Shown here: positions 1 to 8,508 of the stretch, in pieces
Layout: each line of letters starts with the position of its first letter
Numbering within the stretch: position 1 is the first letter of the stretch
Source of the DNA: Leptolyngbyaceae cyanobacterium
Lineage (GTDB): Bacteria > Cyanobacteriota > Cyanobacteriia > Cyanobacteriales > Aerosakkonemataceae
Direction: 5' to 3'
NCBI GenBank assembly: GCA_036703985.1
Contig: DATNQN010000105.1
Location: forward strand, 1-44,636
Length of the DNA stretch: 44,636 nt
Notes under the pieces: generated by a model
Databases searched by the model: none
Seen by the model: only the letters and a program-made list of their open reading frames with translations
What the model was told of the DNA's origin: nothing
Translations under genes and position numbers: made by a program

Positions 1-49
1 ACCGTTCCCACAGGTTGGCGCTTTCGCGACGTTGAATGGTGGTGGTCAT
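1..49 (-). CDS. psbA: Photosystem II D1 protein, N-terminal fragment
   Basis: The gene runs off the left edge of the window. Only the first 16 codons are present, reading MTTTIQRRESANLWER, which is the characteristic N-terminus of the photosystem II reaction-centre protein D1. D1 binds the chlorophylls, pheophytin, QB plastoquinone and the Mn cluster in the thylakoid membrane. The start codon is the ATG complementary to 47-49. A strong sigma70-type promoter lies upstream at 110-138, giving a leader of roughly 55 nt. The identification rests on a short but diagnostic peptide; which psbA paralogue this is cannot be told from 16 residues. Confidence 0.9.
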   Translation of the reverse strand, partial: MTTTIQRRESANLWER

Positions 50-109
50 GTTTGGATAATTGCTATGTATTTTTCGAGGTACGAGGTAGTGTTTTCTCTA
101 CCTGTCTTT

Positions 110-138
110 AGATTAGAGCTTTTGTTTCGTTTTGTAAA
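110..138 (-). promoter_or_regulatory. Promoter of psbA
   Basis: On the minus strand there is a -35 box TTTACA (complement of 133-138), a 17-bp spacer and a -10 box TAATCT (complement of 110-115). This is a near-consensus group-1 sigma promoter and resembles the TTTACA-type -35 known from cyanobacterial psbA genes. The predicted transcription start is near position 103, leaving a leader of about 55 nt before the psbA ATG at 49. Its placement just downstream of the stop of the preceding gene supports psbA being its own transcription unit. Confidence 0.8.
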
Positions 139-192
139 GGGTTTATTGCAATTGTTTCAATTGTTTGCGTTTATCCCTACTATTAGTTTACC

Positions 193-1299
193 TTATACTG
201 ACGCGAGCGGCTGAAACTTAATACCCATTAAGGTTTGTTTCATATCCAAAGCCAAAAGCCGATCGACTGGTAAGTAAACCCAATGAATGGATCTTTGGTT
301 ATCCTGGCAAGTTTTCTGAAATCCGATCGCGCGACGCATCTCTTCATAAGCCGGATTCAACGAGATGGTATACAAATCGCAAAGATTGGGGAAATCCGCC
401 TGCATTTGCAACAATCTCTTCTGTACGTCTTCCGCAAACAAGCAAACGGTAGAGGTTTCGATATAAGGATTATCGATCAGCCAAGCTCGGATAAAGACAC
501 AGGTACACTCTTCATCTTTGGGAGTCGCCATTTGAAAAGGATCGACTTGGCTATCGGAGCCAAAAAACAGGCTTTTACCAGGAGGGAGAAAGAAATTTTC
601 TTCCGATTCTCTGGCAGTCGGATATAAGATATAGATGCCGACGGGGTTGTGATTATCAGAACGACGCAAGACGCGCATCCCGATCGGATATTGTTTCGCC
701 CAACCCCGCAACACCCTAACTAACTTGTGAGGTGCAGCAGAAGTTTCTTTGGATTGGCTATAGTAACGCGCCATCAAATTAGCCAGCGGTACCGCATCTG
801 TTTGAGGGTTGAAATCGTCTAGCTGAATGCGGGCTGGTTCTTCTGATATAGGAGAAATAGTTAATTCTGGTAAAGGACGAATTTGAATGCGGGTACTCTC
901 CCCATCAAATTCTTTTTCCAGCAATCCAATAGCGGCGAGTCGATCGATCATCATCCCCGCAGCGCGATCGCTTCCCCGCTCCTTATTACTATAAAATAGC
1001 TCCGATGCCTCCCTGTGAGTACAGGAAACCGATCCTTGTAGCATATCCAGTTTAGTCAACGGTTCCTGCAAGCGTTTTCCTAGTTCTTGGTGCTGCTTGA
1101 GTAGCAAATAAGCCCACAACCGCACGAAATACTCCGCCCGACGACGAGTAAGCCCGCTTCGCTTCACAAGCATCGAAACATAGTGGCGCTGTCTTTCCAG
1201 TGGAAACCACTTATCTAAGTATTCTGGTGTCATAACTTTGGTAGCCGAAAAAACACTCAAACGGGTGAGATCATTTCCAGCAATTAAGCCGAAAATCAA
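193..1299 (-). CDS. Hypothetical protein with a GNAT-like C-terminal half
   Basis: A 368-residue soluble protein with no signal peptide or membrane segment. The N-terminal half is rich in basic and helical stretches (residues 25-130) and may contain a winged-helix-like segment. The C-terminal part (about 215-368) looks like a GNAT acyltransferase fold, with alternating strands and a segment ISLNPAYEEMRRAIGFQ resembling the end of the GNAT core, where a tyrosine and a GF(x) pair commonly occur. The reading frame starts with TTG at 1299; an in-frame ATG lies at 1233, and neither has a good Shine-Dalgarno sequence, so the start is uncertain. It is followed on the same strand by psbA, which has its own promoter. 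No specific function is recognised and the GNAT relation is inferred from pattern only. Confidence 0.7.
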   Translation of the reverse strand: MIFGLIAGNDLTRLSVFSATKVMTPEYLDKWFPLERQRHYVSMLVKRSGLTRRRAEYFVRLWAYLLLKQHQELGKRLQEPLTKLDMLQGSVSCTHREASELFYSNKERGSDRAAGMMIDRLAAIGLLEKEFDGESTRIQIRPLPELTISPISEEPARIQLDDFNPQTDAVPLANLMARYYSQSKETSAAPHKLVRVLRGWAKQYPIGMRVLRRSDNHNPVGIYILYPTARESEENFFLPPGKSLFFGSDSQVDPFQMATPKDEECTCVFIRAWLIDNPYIETSTVCLFAEDVQKRLLQMQADFPNLCDLYTISLNPAYEEMRRAIGFQKTCQDNQRSIHWVYLPVDRLLALDMKQTLMGIKFQPLASV

Positions 1300-1718
1300 T
1301 ATGAAACATATTTAAGTAGGTAGTGGGCGGTGGGTAGTGGGATGAAAAAATGATTCAAAACTCAAGACTTTTCCTGATTTCCCCTAGCCCTTACCCTTTC
1401 CTCCTTTCTTTTTCCTTTGCTCGCATCTTGCACCAAGGGAAGTAGACCCCCCCATCCAGTCCCCAGGTTGAACTTGGGAACGAAAAAACGAAAAAAGTCA
1501 GAACTTTCCTCTTCCCTAGCCCCTACCCCCTATCTTCACTCAGTACTTAGCTTAACTCACCTACTTCTCCAAAAAACTTCACCTTACTTCAGGGTAGTTC
1601 ACTACTCTTCAGCCCGTGAGATTTCCCTTCATCACCCTGGTGAGGTATGCAGCTTACTCATTGCACCTTCACTTTTCCAGGTATCACAATAGCCTCAGAG
1701 ATTAGAGGAAAATGACTA
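1300..1718. other. Intergenic region between divergent genes
   Basis: This 419-bp stretch separates a leftward gene from the LuxR-type gene. It holds a GT-rich GTAGTGGG microrepeat (about 1319-1341), a long pyrimidine-rich stretch, a short inverted repeat CCCAGGTT/AACTTGGG near 1462-1480 and a segment ATCTTGCACCAAGG at about 1426-1439 that matches the terminal repeat of the element at 17020-17156. A 91-codon open frame here is low-complexity and is not considered a gene. No clear promoter was identified. Confidence 0.55.
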
Positions 1719-2399
1719 ATGAACGCTAACTCACTGGCTGTGGCTACCCAAGAAATACCTACCTTGACAGCTTGGAAAAACTCTCGCTTTAGCATCCAAG
1801 AAGTTTCTCAACCAAAACACGATCGTTCAGAATTTCGTACAGTTGGCAGTGCATTATTCGATTCACCTTGGATAGCTTTAGCCGAAGCACTAAGGGAAGG
1901 CGTAATGGTGATTTCTCGCCACACCAAACCAATGTACGTAAATCAGCAAGCCAAGGAAATTTGCCAAAAATTAGGTGACTCTAATCGATATTTTGGCAAC
2001 CTACCCTTAGCCATCTCAGAAGTTTGTCATCGATTGATTAAAAACGGCAACTCTATAAATTCTCCTTTAATAGTTGAATGCCAAACCAATCAAGGAGAAA
2101 CCATTCGGATGCGTGCTAGTTGGTTAAACCTACCATGTAACGATGACAGTAACCAATACATCATCGTATTTTTGGAAAACCGCGATCGAATCCTGCAAGA
2201 AGAATTACAATTCGAGCAGCAAAAGTACCAGTTAACCGACCGGGAAATGGAGATTTGGTCGCTGCTAAGACAAGATTACAGTTATCAAGAAATTGCCGGA
2301 ACACTGCATATCAGCTTGAACACGGTGAAAACCCACGTTAAAAATATCTATGCCAAAAAGCGCTGGAATCAAGAGAAAGATTGCCAGGAAGCGTGTTAA
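1719..2399 (+). CDS. LuxR-family transcriptional regulator
   Basis: A 226-residue DNA-binding regulator. Residues about 50-160 look like a PAS-type sensor region (strand-rich, ending FLENRDRILQEELQFEQ, a typical PAS-to-linker helix). Residues about 171-215 form a LuxR/GerE helix-turn-helix, with LTDREMEIWSLL, the segment YQEIAGTLHISLNTVKTHV and a following KNIYAK. There is no receiver domain with a phospho-accepting Asp, so the signal is probably sensed by the PAS-like part. The start is supported by AGAGGAA at 1704-1710. The gene precedes cofG in the same direction, separated by 120 bp. A regulatory link to cofG is possible but unproven. The target genes are unknown. Confidence 0.88.
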   Translation: MNANSLAVATQEIPTLTAWKNSRFSIQEVSQPKHDRSEFRTVGSALFDSPWIALAEALREGVMVISRHTKPMYVNQQAKEICQKLGDSNRYFGNLPLAISEVCHRLIKNGNSINSPLIVECQTNQGETIRMRASWLNLPCNDDSNQYIIVFLENRDRILQEELQFEQQKYQLTDREMEIWSLLRQDYSYQEIAGTLHISLNTVKTHVKNIYAKKRWNQEKDCQEAC

Positions 2400-2519
2400 G
2401 ATATGGACGAAAAACTTGGCTGGACTGAACGATTTTAGATTTTGATTTGGGATTACAATGTGTATATCCAAAAAAAAATCGGCACATCTTTTAATACATT
2501 GCATTATCTCAATTAACTA

Positions 2520-3506
2520 ATGAAGTTACATACTTCCGGTGTCATCACTTACAGCCCTGCTTATACCCTAGTTCCCACTTACGAATGTTTTAATCGATGT
2601 GAATATTGTAATTTTCGAGTAGATCCGGGTGAAGACACTTGGCTAACTCTCATCGAAGCCGAAAATGTTCTAAAATCGCTACAAAACAAAGGTATTTGTG
2701 AAATTCTCATTCTCAGCGGCGAAGTACATCCCAACTCACCAAAAAGACAAGCTTGGTTTAAACTGATTTACGATTTATGCGAACTGGCGTTAAAATTAGG
2801 ATTTTTACCTCATACCAATGTTGGGCCTCTCAGTTATCGGGAAATGGCTGAGTTGAAAAAAGTAAATGTTTCAATGGGATTAATGTTGGAGCAGTCAACA
2901 CCTAAATTATTAGATAATGTGCATAAGTACGCTCCCAGTAAGTTACCGGAATTACGGTTGCAACAGTTAGAATGGGCGGGAGAATTGAGGATTCCTTTTA
3001 CTACTGGCTTGTTGTTGGGAATTGGTGAAAGCGAAGCAGATTGGTGGGAAAGTTTAGCAGCAATTTCGCAAGTTCATCAGCGATGGGGAAATATTCAAGA
3101 AGTTATTTTACAACCCCATAGTCCAGGTAATCAGCAAATATGGCAAGCACCAGCTTTCGATCCTCATAAATTACCAGCGGTAATTGCCAAAGCACGAGAA
3201 ATTTTACCATTAGATATTACGATTCAAATTCCACCCAATTTGGTGCAAGAACCAAGTTGGTTACTCGCTTGTTTAGATGCTGGTGCGCGAGATTTGGGAG
3301 GAATTGGGCCAAAAGATGAAGTTAATCCCGATTATCCCCATCCAGAATATCAAAAATTAGCAGAAATTTTATCGCCTGCGGGTTGGGAATTAGTGGTGCG
3401 TTTGCCAGTTTATTCGCAATATGACGATCGCTTATCGGATGAATTGCAAATAAATGTGAAGCGGTGGCGAAATGCCTTTGCAAAAAGAAGCACTACAATT
3501 TTGTAG
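2520..3506 (+). CDS. cofG: 7,8-didemethyl-8-hydroxy-5-deazariboflavin synthase subunit CofG
   Basis: A 328-residue radical-SAM enzyme. CofG works with CofH to build the deazaflavin F0 from a tyrosine-derived intermediate and 5-amino-6-ribitylaminouracil; in cyanobacteria F0 serves as the antenna chromophore of some DNA photolyases. The [4Fe-4S]-binding motif CxxxCxxC is at residues 23-30 (CFNRCEYC), followed by the NFRVDPGEDTW segment typical of CofG. Further family signatures are ILILSGEVHP (about 62-71), SMGLMLEQ and LGGIGPKDEVNPDYPHPEY near the C-terminus. Length is normal for a stand-alone CofG. cofH is not in the window, as is common because cyanobacterial cofG and cofH are often unlinked. 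Confidence 0.93.
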   Translation: MKLHTSGVITYSPAYTLVPTYECFNRCEYCNFRVDPGEDTWLTLIEAENVLKSLQNKGICEILILSGEVHPNSPKRQAWFKLIYDLCELALKLGFLPHTNVGPLSYREMAELKKVNVSMGLMLEQSTPKLLDNVHKYAPSKLPELRLQQLEWAGELRIPFTTGLLLGIGESEADWWESLAAISQVHQRWGNIQEVILQPHSPGNQQIWQAPAFDPHKLPAVIAKAREILPLDITIQIPPNLVQEPSWLLACLDAGARDLGGIGPKDEVNPDYPHPEYQKLAEILSPAGWELVVRLPVYSQYDDRLSDELQINVKRWRNAFAKRSTTIL

Positions 3507-3994
3507 GTTGGGTTAAACGATCGTGAAACCTAACAAAACCCTTACTAATGTTGGGTTTCGTGCTTCAACCAAACCTACGAAAACCCCAATTTTATGCCAA
3601 TCGCGATCGGTATTGATATCTATGGTGCTTTGCAGGTGAGTGAGGTGTACAGAAACCCGGTTTTTTGAAGAAACCGGGTTTCTAGGCTGTACTTCACGTA
3701 ACTGAAATTCACCGATCGCATTCGAGACGATCCCCGTTTTCCCGCCAAACAGCGCTAAGATTATATAGCGGTAGAAAGATAAAATCATTATTAAATTTGC
3801 TGACCAGTTATTACTCGGAATTGAGAACTTAAAATAACTTGACCCCGAAGAGGGGGAAATCCAGCATTTATAGGTAATTCTACCATAGAAAGATCCCGGG
3901 GATAATCATGTGAAATTGTCCCATAGAGTGCGATCCGGACTCTAGTAAAATCGACTCAATCAATCAGACAAGCACCTTTCTGGTGGAGACGCTT
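3507..3994. other. Intergenic region with palindromic repeat
   Basis: This stretch of about 490 bp contains a copy of the palindromic interspersed repeat (3624-3712) and otherwise AT-rich sequence leading to the TPR gene. A small inverted repeat AGAGT/ACTCT lies near 3925-3943. A 91-codon open frame on the minus strand runs through the palindrome and is an artefact. No RNA gene was recognised. Confidence 0.55.
3624..3712. repeat. Palindromic interspersed repeat, copy 1
   Basis: The core at 3651-3683 is a perfect to near-perfect palindrome whose arms are AGAAACCCGG and its complement around a TTTTTTGAAG-type centre. Shared flanks surround it: a left flank GTGCTTTGCAGGTGAGTGAG and a right flank GTACTTCACGTAACTGAAAT. 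The same core plus flanks occur at 18759-18857 and 29341-29429, with a decayed copy at 7778-7858. This arrangement is that of a REP/MITE-like mobile palindrome, not a simple terminator. Confidence 0.8.
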
Positions 3995-4441
3995 ATGGCT
4001 ACCTTAGACCGCTATGAAAAGGCAAAGGTGAAAGTTAACGATCTCAAAAGCCAGCCTATTGAATCGGAAAACCAGAATTTTTGGTATCAACGAGGCGAGA
4101 GGTTAGCTGACTTGGGTTGTTATGAAGAAGCACTGGTGAATTTTGAGAAAGCGATCGCGTTAGCACCGCAATACTGCGCCGCCTGGGTATTCCGAGGCGC
4201 TATGCAGATCCATCTCAAACAATATGAAGAAGCGCTGAACAGTTGTAACAAAGCGCTAGAAATTCAACCAGACGATAAAGAAGCGTGGACGTTCAGGGGT
4301 GCAGCACTTTCCCACTTAGGCAGATACCGAGAAGCATATGATAGTTACGATCGCGCGACGGGAAACCAACCGCGATCGAAATGGCGAAAACTATGGCAAA
4401 ACTTGATGGGATGGAAGCAAACCAACAGTTTGCAGACTTGA
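3995..4441 (+). CDS. TPR-repeat protein
   Basis: A protein of 148 residues with about two and a half tetratricopeptide repeats. The repeats read WYQRGERLADLGCYEEALVN, WVFRGAMQIHLKQYEEALNS and WTFRGAALSHLGRYREAYDS, each showing the TPR pattern of W/L-x-G-Y-A-F/A-P-type positions. TPR units form helical hairpins that bind partner proteins, so this is probably a scaffold or adaptor in the cytoplasm. The frame can also be opened with GTG at 3983, but the ATG at 3995 is preferred because GGAG at 3985-3988 sits six bases upstream of it. It lies just before hflX in the same direction. Confidence 0.85.
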   Translation: MATLDRYEKAKVKVNDLKSQPIESENQNFWYQRGERLADLGCYEEALVNFEKAIALAPQYCAAWVFRGAMQIHLKQYEEALNSCNKALEIQPDDKEAWTFRGAALSHLGRYREAYDSYDRATGNQPRSKWRKLWQNLMGWKQTNSLQT

Positions 4442-4499
4442 TTAATTAAAATAGATAGGTGAAGTATCTGCCCACCTAGATTACAGGAAAGGAACAATT

Positions 4500-6227
4500 A
4501 TCGAGACGATTTACGGAAACGTTCAGGGTTTGAAGTCCAGCCAACTCAAGCAGTTGCAGCGACTTTACCATCAGCGCTTACCAGGCGATCTCATTACCAC
4601 GCGAGATTTTGCCGAAAAGTTGGGTGAAATTACCGCCGAACTTAATCAACCAGCGTGCATCTACATCAACCGTCGGGGACAAGTCATCCGCGTGGGAGTT
4701 GGAACGCCTCGCCAAACGCAAATTCCCCCTCTGGAAATCCCCCGCTACGGTGCGGAACGACTCAGCGGTATTCGTTGCATTGCTACCCAGTTAAAGCCAG
4801 AAGTTCCCAACGAAGCAGCTTTAACTGCAATGGCAATTCAGCGTTTAGATGCTTTAGTGGTGCTAAACGTCACCGAATCGGGATTTAAAAGACGAGGTGG
4901 TGGCGCGACTGGTTATGTGAAAGAAGCTTATCTGGCTCATCTCATTCCTAATAATGAGGATAACCCAGATCGGCCTGCGGAAACTGCGGAAACGGAAAAG
5001 GCTTGGATTATCTCGCCACCGATGAGTTTAGATGCGTTGATCCAGCAAGATTTTCTCGATTTAGTAGGAAGTCTGGAAGCAGAATTCCAGCGAGAATTTG
5101 TCGGACAACAAGTAGACCTCGATCGCGATCGAGTTTTACTGGTAGGGGTGATGACGGAAAAGATGACCCCCCAAGAATTTCAAAACACCTTAGATGAATT
5201 GACGCGATTAGTCGATACTGCTGGGGGAGAAGTATTGCATACCCTCAAACAAAAGCGATCGCGTTTGCATCCCCAAACCGTAGTCGGTGAAGGTAAAGTA
5301 CAAGAAATTGCCCTCAGCGCACAAACTTTGGGAGCCAACTTAATCGTATTCGATCGCGACCTGTCACCCAGCCAAGTTCGCAACTTAGAAACTCAAATTG
5401 GCATTCGGGTAGTCGATCGTACCGAACTAATATTAGATATCTTTGCTCAACGGGCTCAATCCGGGGCTGGGAAATTACAAGTAGAACTAGCCCAGTTAGA
5501 ATATATGCTGCCGCGACTAACCGGAAGAGGTCGCGCCATGTCCCGGTTAGGGGGCGGTATCGGGACTCGTGGCCCAGGTGAAACTAAATTAGAAACGGAA
5601 CGCCGCGCCATTCAGCGTCGGATCTCGCGACTGCAACAGGAAGTCAATCAACTGCAAGCACATCGATCGCGCTTGCGGCAAAATCGCCAACACAAAGAAG
5701 TTCCCTCCGTTGCATTAGTCGGCTATACCAACGCTGGCAAATCTACATTATTAAATGTATTGACCAACGCGGAAGTATATACCGCCGACCAATTGTTCGC
5801 TACCCTCGATCCGACTACCCGACGCTTGCTAGTCACCGATCCGGACAATGGGGCAGAAATCGCGATCGTACTCACCGACACGGTAGGGTTTATTCACGAA
5901 CTACCCCCCGCCTTAATGGATGCTTTCCGCGCCACCTTAGAAGAAGTCACGGAAGCAGACGCCTTGCTGCATCTGGTGGATCTTTCCCATCCCGCATGGC
6001 AGAGTCAGATTCGATCGGTAATGGCGATTTTATCAGAAATGCCTATTACTCCTGGCCCAGCCTTAATCGCTTTTAACAAAATCGATCAAGTTGATGGAAA
6101 TAACCTCGCCATAGCGCAAGAAGAATTTCCCCAAGCGGTGTATATCTCCGCCAGCGAACGTCTTGGTTTAGAAACCTTGCGCCAGAGACTAGCACAACTG
6201 GTGAATTACGCCGTTTCTAGTCAGTGA
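4500..6227 (+). CDS. hflX: Ribosome-associated GTPase HflX
   Basis: HflX binds the 50S subunit and splits stalled or stress-idled ribosomes. The protein has a long N-terminal part typical of cyanobacterial HflX, a glycine-rich HflX domain (SRLGGGIGTRGPGETKLE) and a G domain with G1 GYTNAGKS, G2 ATLDPTTR, G3 DTVGF, G4 NKID and G5 SAS. The first standard start codon is TTG at 4530, giving 565 residues. The frame stays open upstream, encoding ETIYGNVQGLK, which from memory matches the conserved N-terminus METIYGN of homologues, with ATC (4500) where they have ATG. AAGGA at 4489-4493 sits six bases before that ATC, so I set the start there. If wrong, the TTG start applies. Confidence 0.93.
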   Translation: METIYGNVQGLKSSQLKQLQRLYHQRLPGDLITTRDFAEKLGEITAELNQPACIYINRRGQVIRVGVGTPRQTQIPPLEIPRYGAERLSGIRCIATQLKPEVPNEAALTAMAIQRLDALVVLNVTESGFKRRGGGATGYVKEAYLAHLIPNNEDNPDRPAETAETEKAWIISPPMSLDALIQQDFLDLVGSLEAEFQREFVGQQVDLDRDRVLLVGVMTEKMTPQEFQNTLDELTRLVDTAGGEVLHTLKQKRSRLHPQTVVGEGKVQEIALSAQTLGANLIVFDRDLSPSQVRNLETQIGIRVVDRTELILDIFAQRAQSGAGKLQVELAQLEYMLPRLTGRGRAMSRLGGGIGTRGPGETKLETERRAIQRRISRLQQEVNQLQAHRSRLRQNRQHKEVPSVALVGYTNAGKSTLLNVLTNAEVYTADQLFATLDPTTRRLLVTDPDNGAEIAIVLTDTVGFIHELPPALMDAFRATLEEVTEADALLHLVDLSHPAWQSQIRSVMAILSEMPITPGPALIAFNKIDQVDGNNLAIAQEEFPQAVYISASERLGLETLRQRLAQLVNYAVSSQ

Positions 6228-6761
6228 AAAAGTGACCTTTGTCGATCGAAAGATATATAGAAGGGTGAAAACTTTTTTACTTAAGTAGGAAGATTAATCA
6301 TCTTTTATCCGTAGATGTACCAAAATTGGCCTATTGTCTTTGCTGACAAGGCCAATTTTTTTTGTTTGGTAAGCGTTTGCCGATCGCACCGAAGATATAG
6401 TACGTAATTTTACGTTAATAATTATCTCAAACTAGTCGTTTTAGTAATTTTATTTCGTTGTTTGCGTAAGTCAGTTTACTGCCTTTGTTTATTTAAAAAT
6501 ATTTGATGAATTCGGTAGAAAATATAAAAGCCTAAAATCCTTACCCAGATAAGCTTTTAAATACCGATCTCAACTATTTTACATCAGCCAAATGTCGTAA
6601 AAAAACAACGGTTTACAAAATCAGTAACATAAAAAACATATTTATGAAATTTAAGTAAAACCTTTGTATAAAGCTAGACAGCAGGTAGTTGCAACCTATA
6701 GATTGAGAACAACAGGTTAAACAAACGAGATACCAAAGGAACTGTTAAGGTCTTAGCTATT
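6228..6761. other. Intergenic region with the hflX terminator
   Basis: This 534-bp AT-rich stretch holds a strong terminator (6322-6365) and then the upstream region of the PEP-CTERM gene. A TATAAA at about 6666-6671 could be a -10 box for that gene, but no convincing -35 box was found. No RNA gene or further ORF was recognised. Confidence 0.5.
6322..6365 (+). terminator. Rho-independent terminator after hflX
   Basis: The outer arm AAAATTGGCC (6322-6331) pairs with GGCCAATTTT (6350-6359). Inside it a second stem TTGTC/GACAA closes a TTTGCT loop, and a run of T follows the stem. This is a textbook terminator placed about 95 bp after the hflX stop codon. Confidence 0.85.
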
Positions 6762-7568
6762 ATGAAAAACGCATTCTCTACCATAATCAAAACTTCTCTC
6801 CTAGCTGCTACTGTTTCGATCGCTTCCTCTTTTGTTGCTTCCCCAGCTAGTGCGTTCCAATTTGGATTCAATAATATTACTAATAACGACGCGGCAAACA
6901 AAGCAACTGGAGAAAACCAGTTATTTATCGATGTGTTAGATGCTGCCGGTGGAGAAAACCTCAACGCCACCCAAGCTTTGTTCAAGTTCAGCAATGTGGG
7001 GCCAAAGGCTTCTTCAATTACCCAAATATACTTCGATAACTCTGATGTTTTAAAGAATATTTTTTCGATCGCTGACAGCGGTGATGGTGTTTCTTTTGAA
7101 ATCCCCAGGAGGGTAGGTAATCTACCTGGAGGAAATTCTCTTACTAATCGTTTTGAAGGAAACTTCAGCATTGAGCCTGCTGGTGCAACGGCTCCTAATG
7201 GGGTAAACCCTGGAGAATGGGTTAGCGTTCTATTCAATTTGAACCCAGGCAAAACTTTACAGAACGTTTTCAATGATTTGACCAGTGGCGCTCTGCGGGT
7301 AGGTTTCCACGTCCAAGCTTTTGGAAATGGTGGAAGTGAAGCTTTTGTGAATAAGCCAACAGTAGTGCAGTTACCACCAGTCGAACAGCCGCAGCAACCA
7401 GTCGAACAACCACAGCAGCCAGTCGAACAGCCGCAGCAGCCAGTCGAACAGCCCCCAGCACCCACAGAAAATCGCGTTTCCGTACCGGAACCGACAACAA
7501 TTGGCGGATTGGCCTTAATAACCGCTGCATTGGGACTGTCCCGCCGCAAGTTTAACAAGAAATCTTAG
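6762..7568 (+). CDS. PEP-CTERM sorting domain protein
   Basis: A 268-residue exported protein. Residues 1-31 are a signal peptide ending in ASPASA before FQFGF. The body (32-205) is a beta-rich, Asn- and Gly-rich domain typical of cyanobacterial PEP-CTERM proteins. Residues about 205-240 are a low-complexity Pro/Gln linker of about three and a half PVEQPQQ repeats. The C-terminus carries the PEP-CTERM signal: VPEP, a hydrophobic segment GGLALITAALGL and a basic tail SRRKFNKKS. Such signals are processed by exosortase and the protein ends up on or outside the cell surface. No exosortase gene is in the window. The ligand or structural role is unknown. It is followed by a strong terminator. Confidence 0.9.
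   Translation: MKNAFSTIIKTSLLAATVSIASSFVASPASAFQFGFNNITNNDAANKATGENQLFIDVLDAAGGENLNATQALFKFSNVGPKASSITQIYFDNSDVLKNIFSIADSGDGVSFEIPRRVGNLPGGNSLTNRFEGNFSIEPAGATAPNGVNPGEWVSVLFNLNPGKTLQNVFNDLTSGALRVGFHVQAFGNGGSEAFVNKPTVVQLPPVEQPQQPVEQPQQPVEQPQQPVEQPPAPTENRVSVPEPTTIGGLALITAALGLSRRKFNKKS
7377..7460 (+). repeat. 21-bp tandem repeat inside the PEP-CTERM gene
   Basis: Four consecutive units of 21 bp, each starting CCAGTCGAACA, encode the PVEQPQQ heptapeptide linker; the last unit diverges after about 14 bp. The unit length is a multiple of three, so copy changes would lengthen or shorten the linker without breaking the frame. Confidence 0.9.
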
Positions 7569-7616
7569 TTAACTAAGATGGTGTCAAACAGCTTGTTATT
7601 CTGATGTTTGAGTGCC

Positions 7617-7663
7617 AAGCCAAATAAAAAAGAGAGTTTTAAGCTCTCTTTTTTATTTGGCTT
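7617..7663 (+). terminator. Rho-independent terminator after the PEP-CTERM gene
   Basis: A 20-bp perfect stem, AAGCCAAATAAAAAAGAGAG against its complement, closes a 7-nt loop. The A and T runs within the arms would give a U-tract in either direction, so it can act bidirectionally. Confidence 0.88.
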
Positions 7664-7777
7664 GATTTATTAGTTAGTTAAATCGATTTAGAACCGCTGT
7701 AAAGGTTTAGTTGAGTGGCAGTAAAGTACTAATCAAAACCTACAGCCTATGGCACAGGTAGAGGAAGTAAACTCGCA

Positions 7778-7858
7778 GTGCTTTGCAGGTGAATGAGGTA
7801 CGCTCCTACTCAGGCTTTTTGAAGAAACCTAGTTTCTATACCGTGAAATCTGCGGTAA
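7778..7858. repeat. Palindromic interspersed repeat, decayed copy 2
   Basis: The left flank GTGCTTTGCAGGTGAATGAG is nearly identical to copy 1 and the right end GTGAAATCTGCGGTAA matches the family end, but the palindrome is eroded: the left arm is scrambled and the right arm reads GAAGAAACCTAGTTTCT. This fits an old, immobile copy. Confidence 0.7.
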
Positions 7859-8508
7859 TATGTTTCAACTTCTTAACATAAAATCTATACATAAACTTCA
7901 TGAACAACCCAAATTAGATAAAGATATGAATAAGCTGGAACTTTTTTGTAGACATCGCTCTAGAATTTCAGATAGATTAATCGTGTAAAGAGTAAAGTTT
8001 ATAAATTAAATACTTTACCGTTCAAGGCTGAGGTCAAAAAATCAATAACAGATCTTTAGTTTCAGGGTAAACGTCATTATAAGATTAACAGACAAATCTG
8101 TAGTGGCAGTTAACGCGAATATTAAAGGTAGTTTTTTACATCATAAAATTGTTGGGATTTTTTGGCTATTCGGTTCCTAAAAGTAGAGTTAGTGATTGGT
8201 TGGTGAGAGCAATCAAATTGATTTAGTTTTGAGCTTTCCGGTTGGAATTGAGATAAAACTTGAGGTTGGGAGTCATTTGTACTTCTAACCTTTTTTATTT
8301 TGCTTACCAACTAGGCATTGGGGGAAAAAGCATTTTTTAGGTGTCGGATCTTTATTTTATGATATGGACGGGTTTTGCCCCTGAGATCGCTGGTTCGACA
8401 AAAAGGTGATTTGCCAAACGCGCCCCTACGATCGGACAACATACACAATCATTGAATAACGAACTTGATATTAAAATTAAGAAATGTTGCTGAAAACTTG
8501 AGGATAAG

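Larger units (their letters stand above)
7569..8508. other. Long non-coding region between the PEP-CTERM gene and grxC
   Basis: About 940 bp without a credible gene. It contains a strong terminator (7617-7663), a decayed copy of the palindromic repeat (7778-7858), then AT-rich sequence without clear structure, and close to grxC a GC-richer patch (about 8365-8435) with GATTTGCCAAACGCGCCCC, which looks like a repeat fragment. A 62-codon open frame on the minus strand (8122-8310) has no recognisable product. A small RNA cannot be excluded. Confidence 0.5.

Noticed and set aside
32-214. 60-codon plus-strand frame near the left edge
   Set aside because: It lies across the psbA promoter and start on the other strand.
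1417-1692. 91-codon open frame before the LuxR gene
   Set aside because: Low-complexity, pyrimidine-rich sequence with no family match or ribosome binding site.
3513-3788. 91-codon minus-strand frame after cofG
   Set aside because: It runs through the palindromic repeat; the product is just the translated repeat.
6674-7558. Long open frame (294 codons) on the minus strand opposite the PEP-CTERM gene
   Set aside because: It is the shadow of the PEP-CTERM gene; its Cys/Gly-rich repeats are the antisense of the PVEQPQQ linker and no family is recognisable.
8122-8310. 62-codon minus-strand frame in the grxC upstream gap
   Set aside because: No ribosome binding site and no recognisable family.
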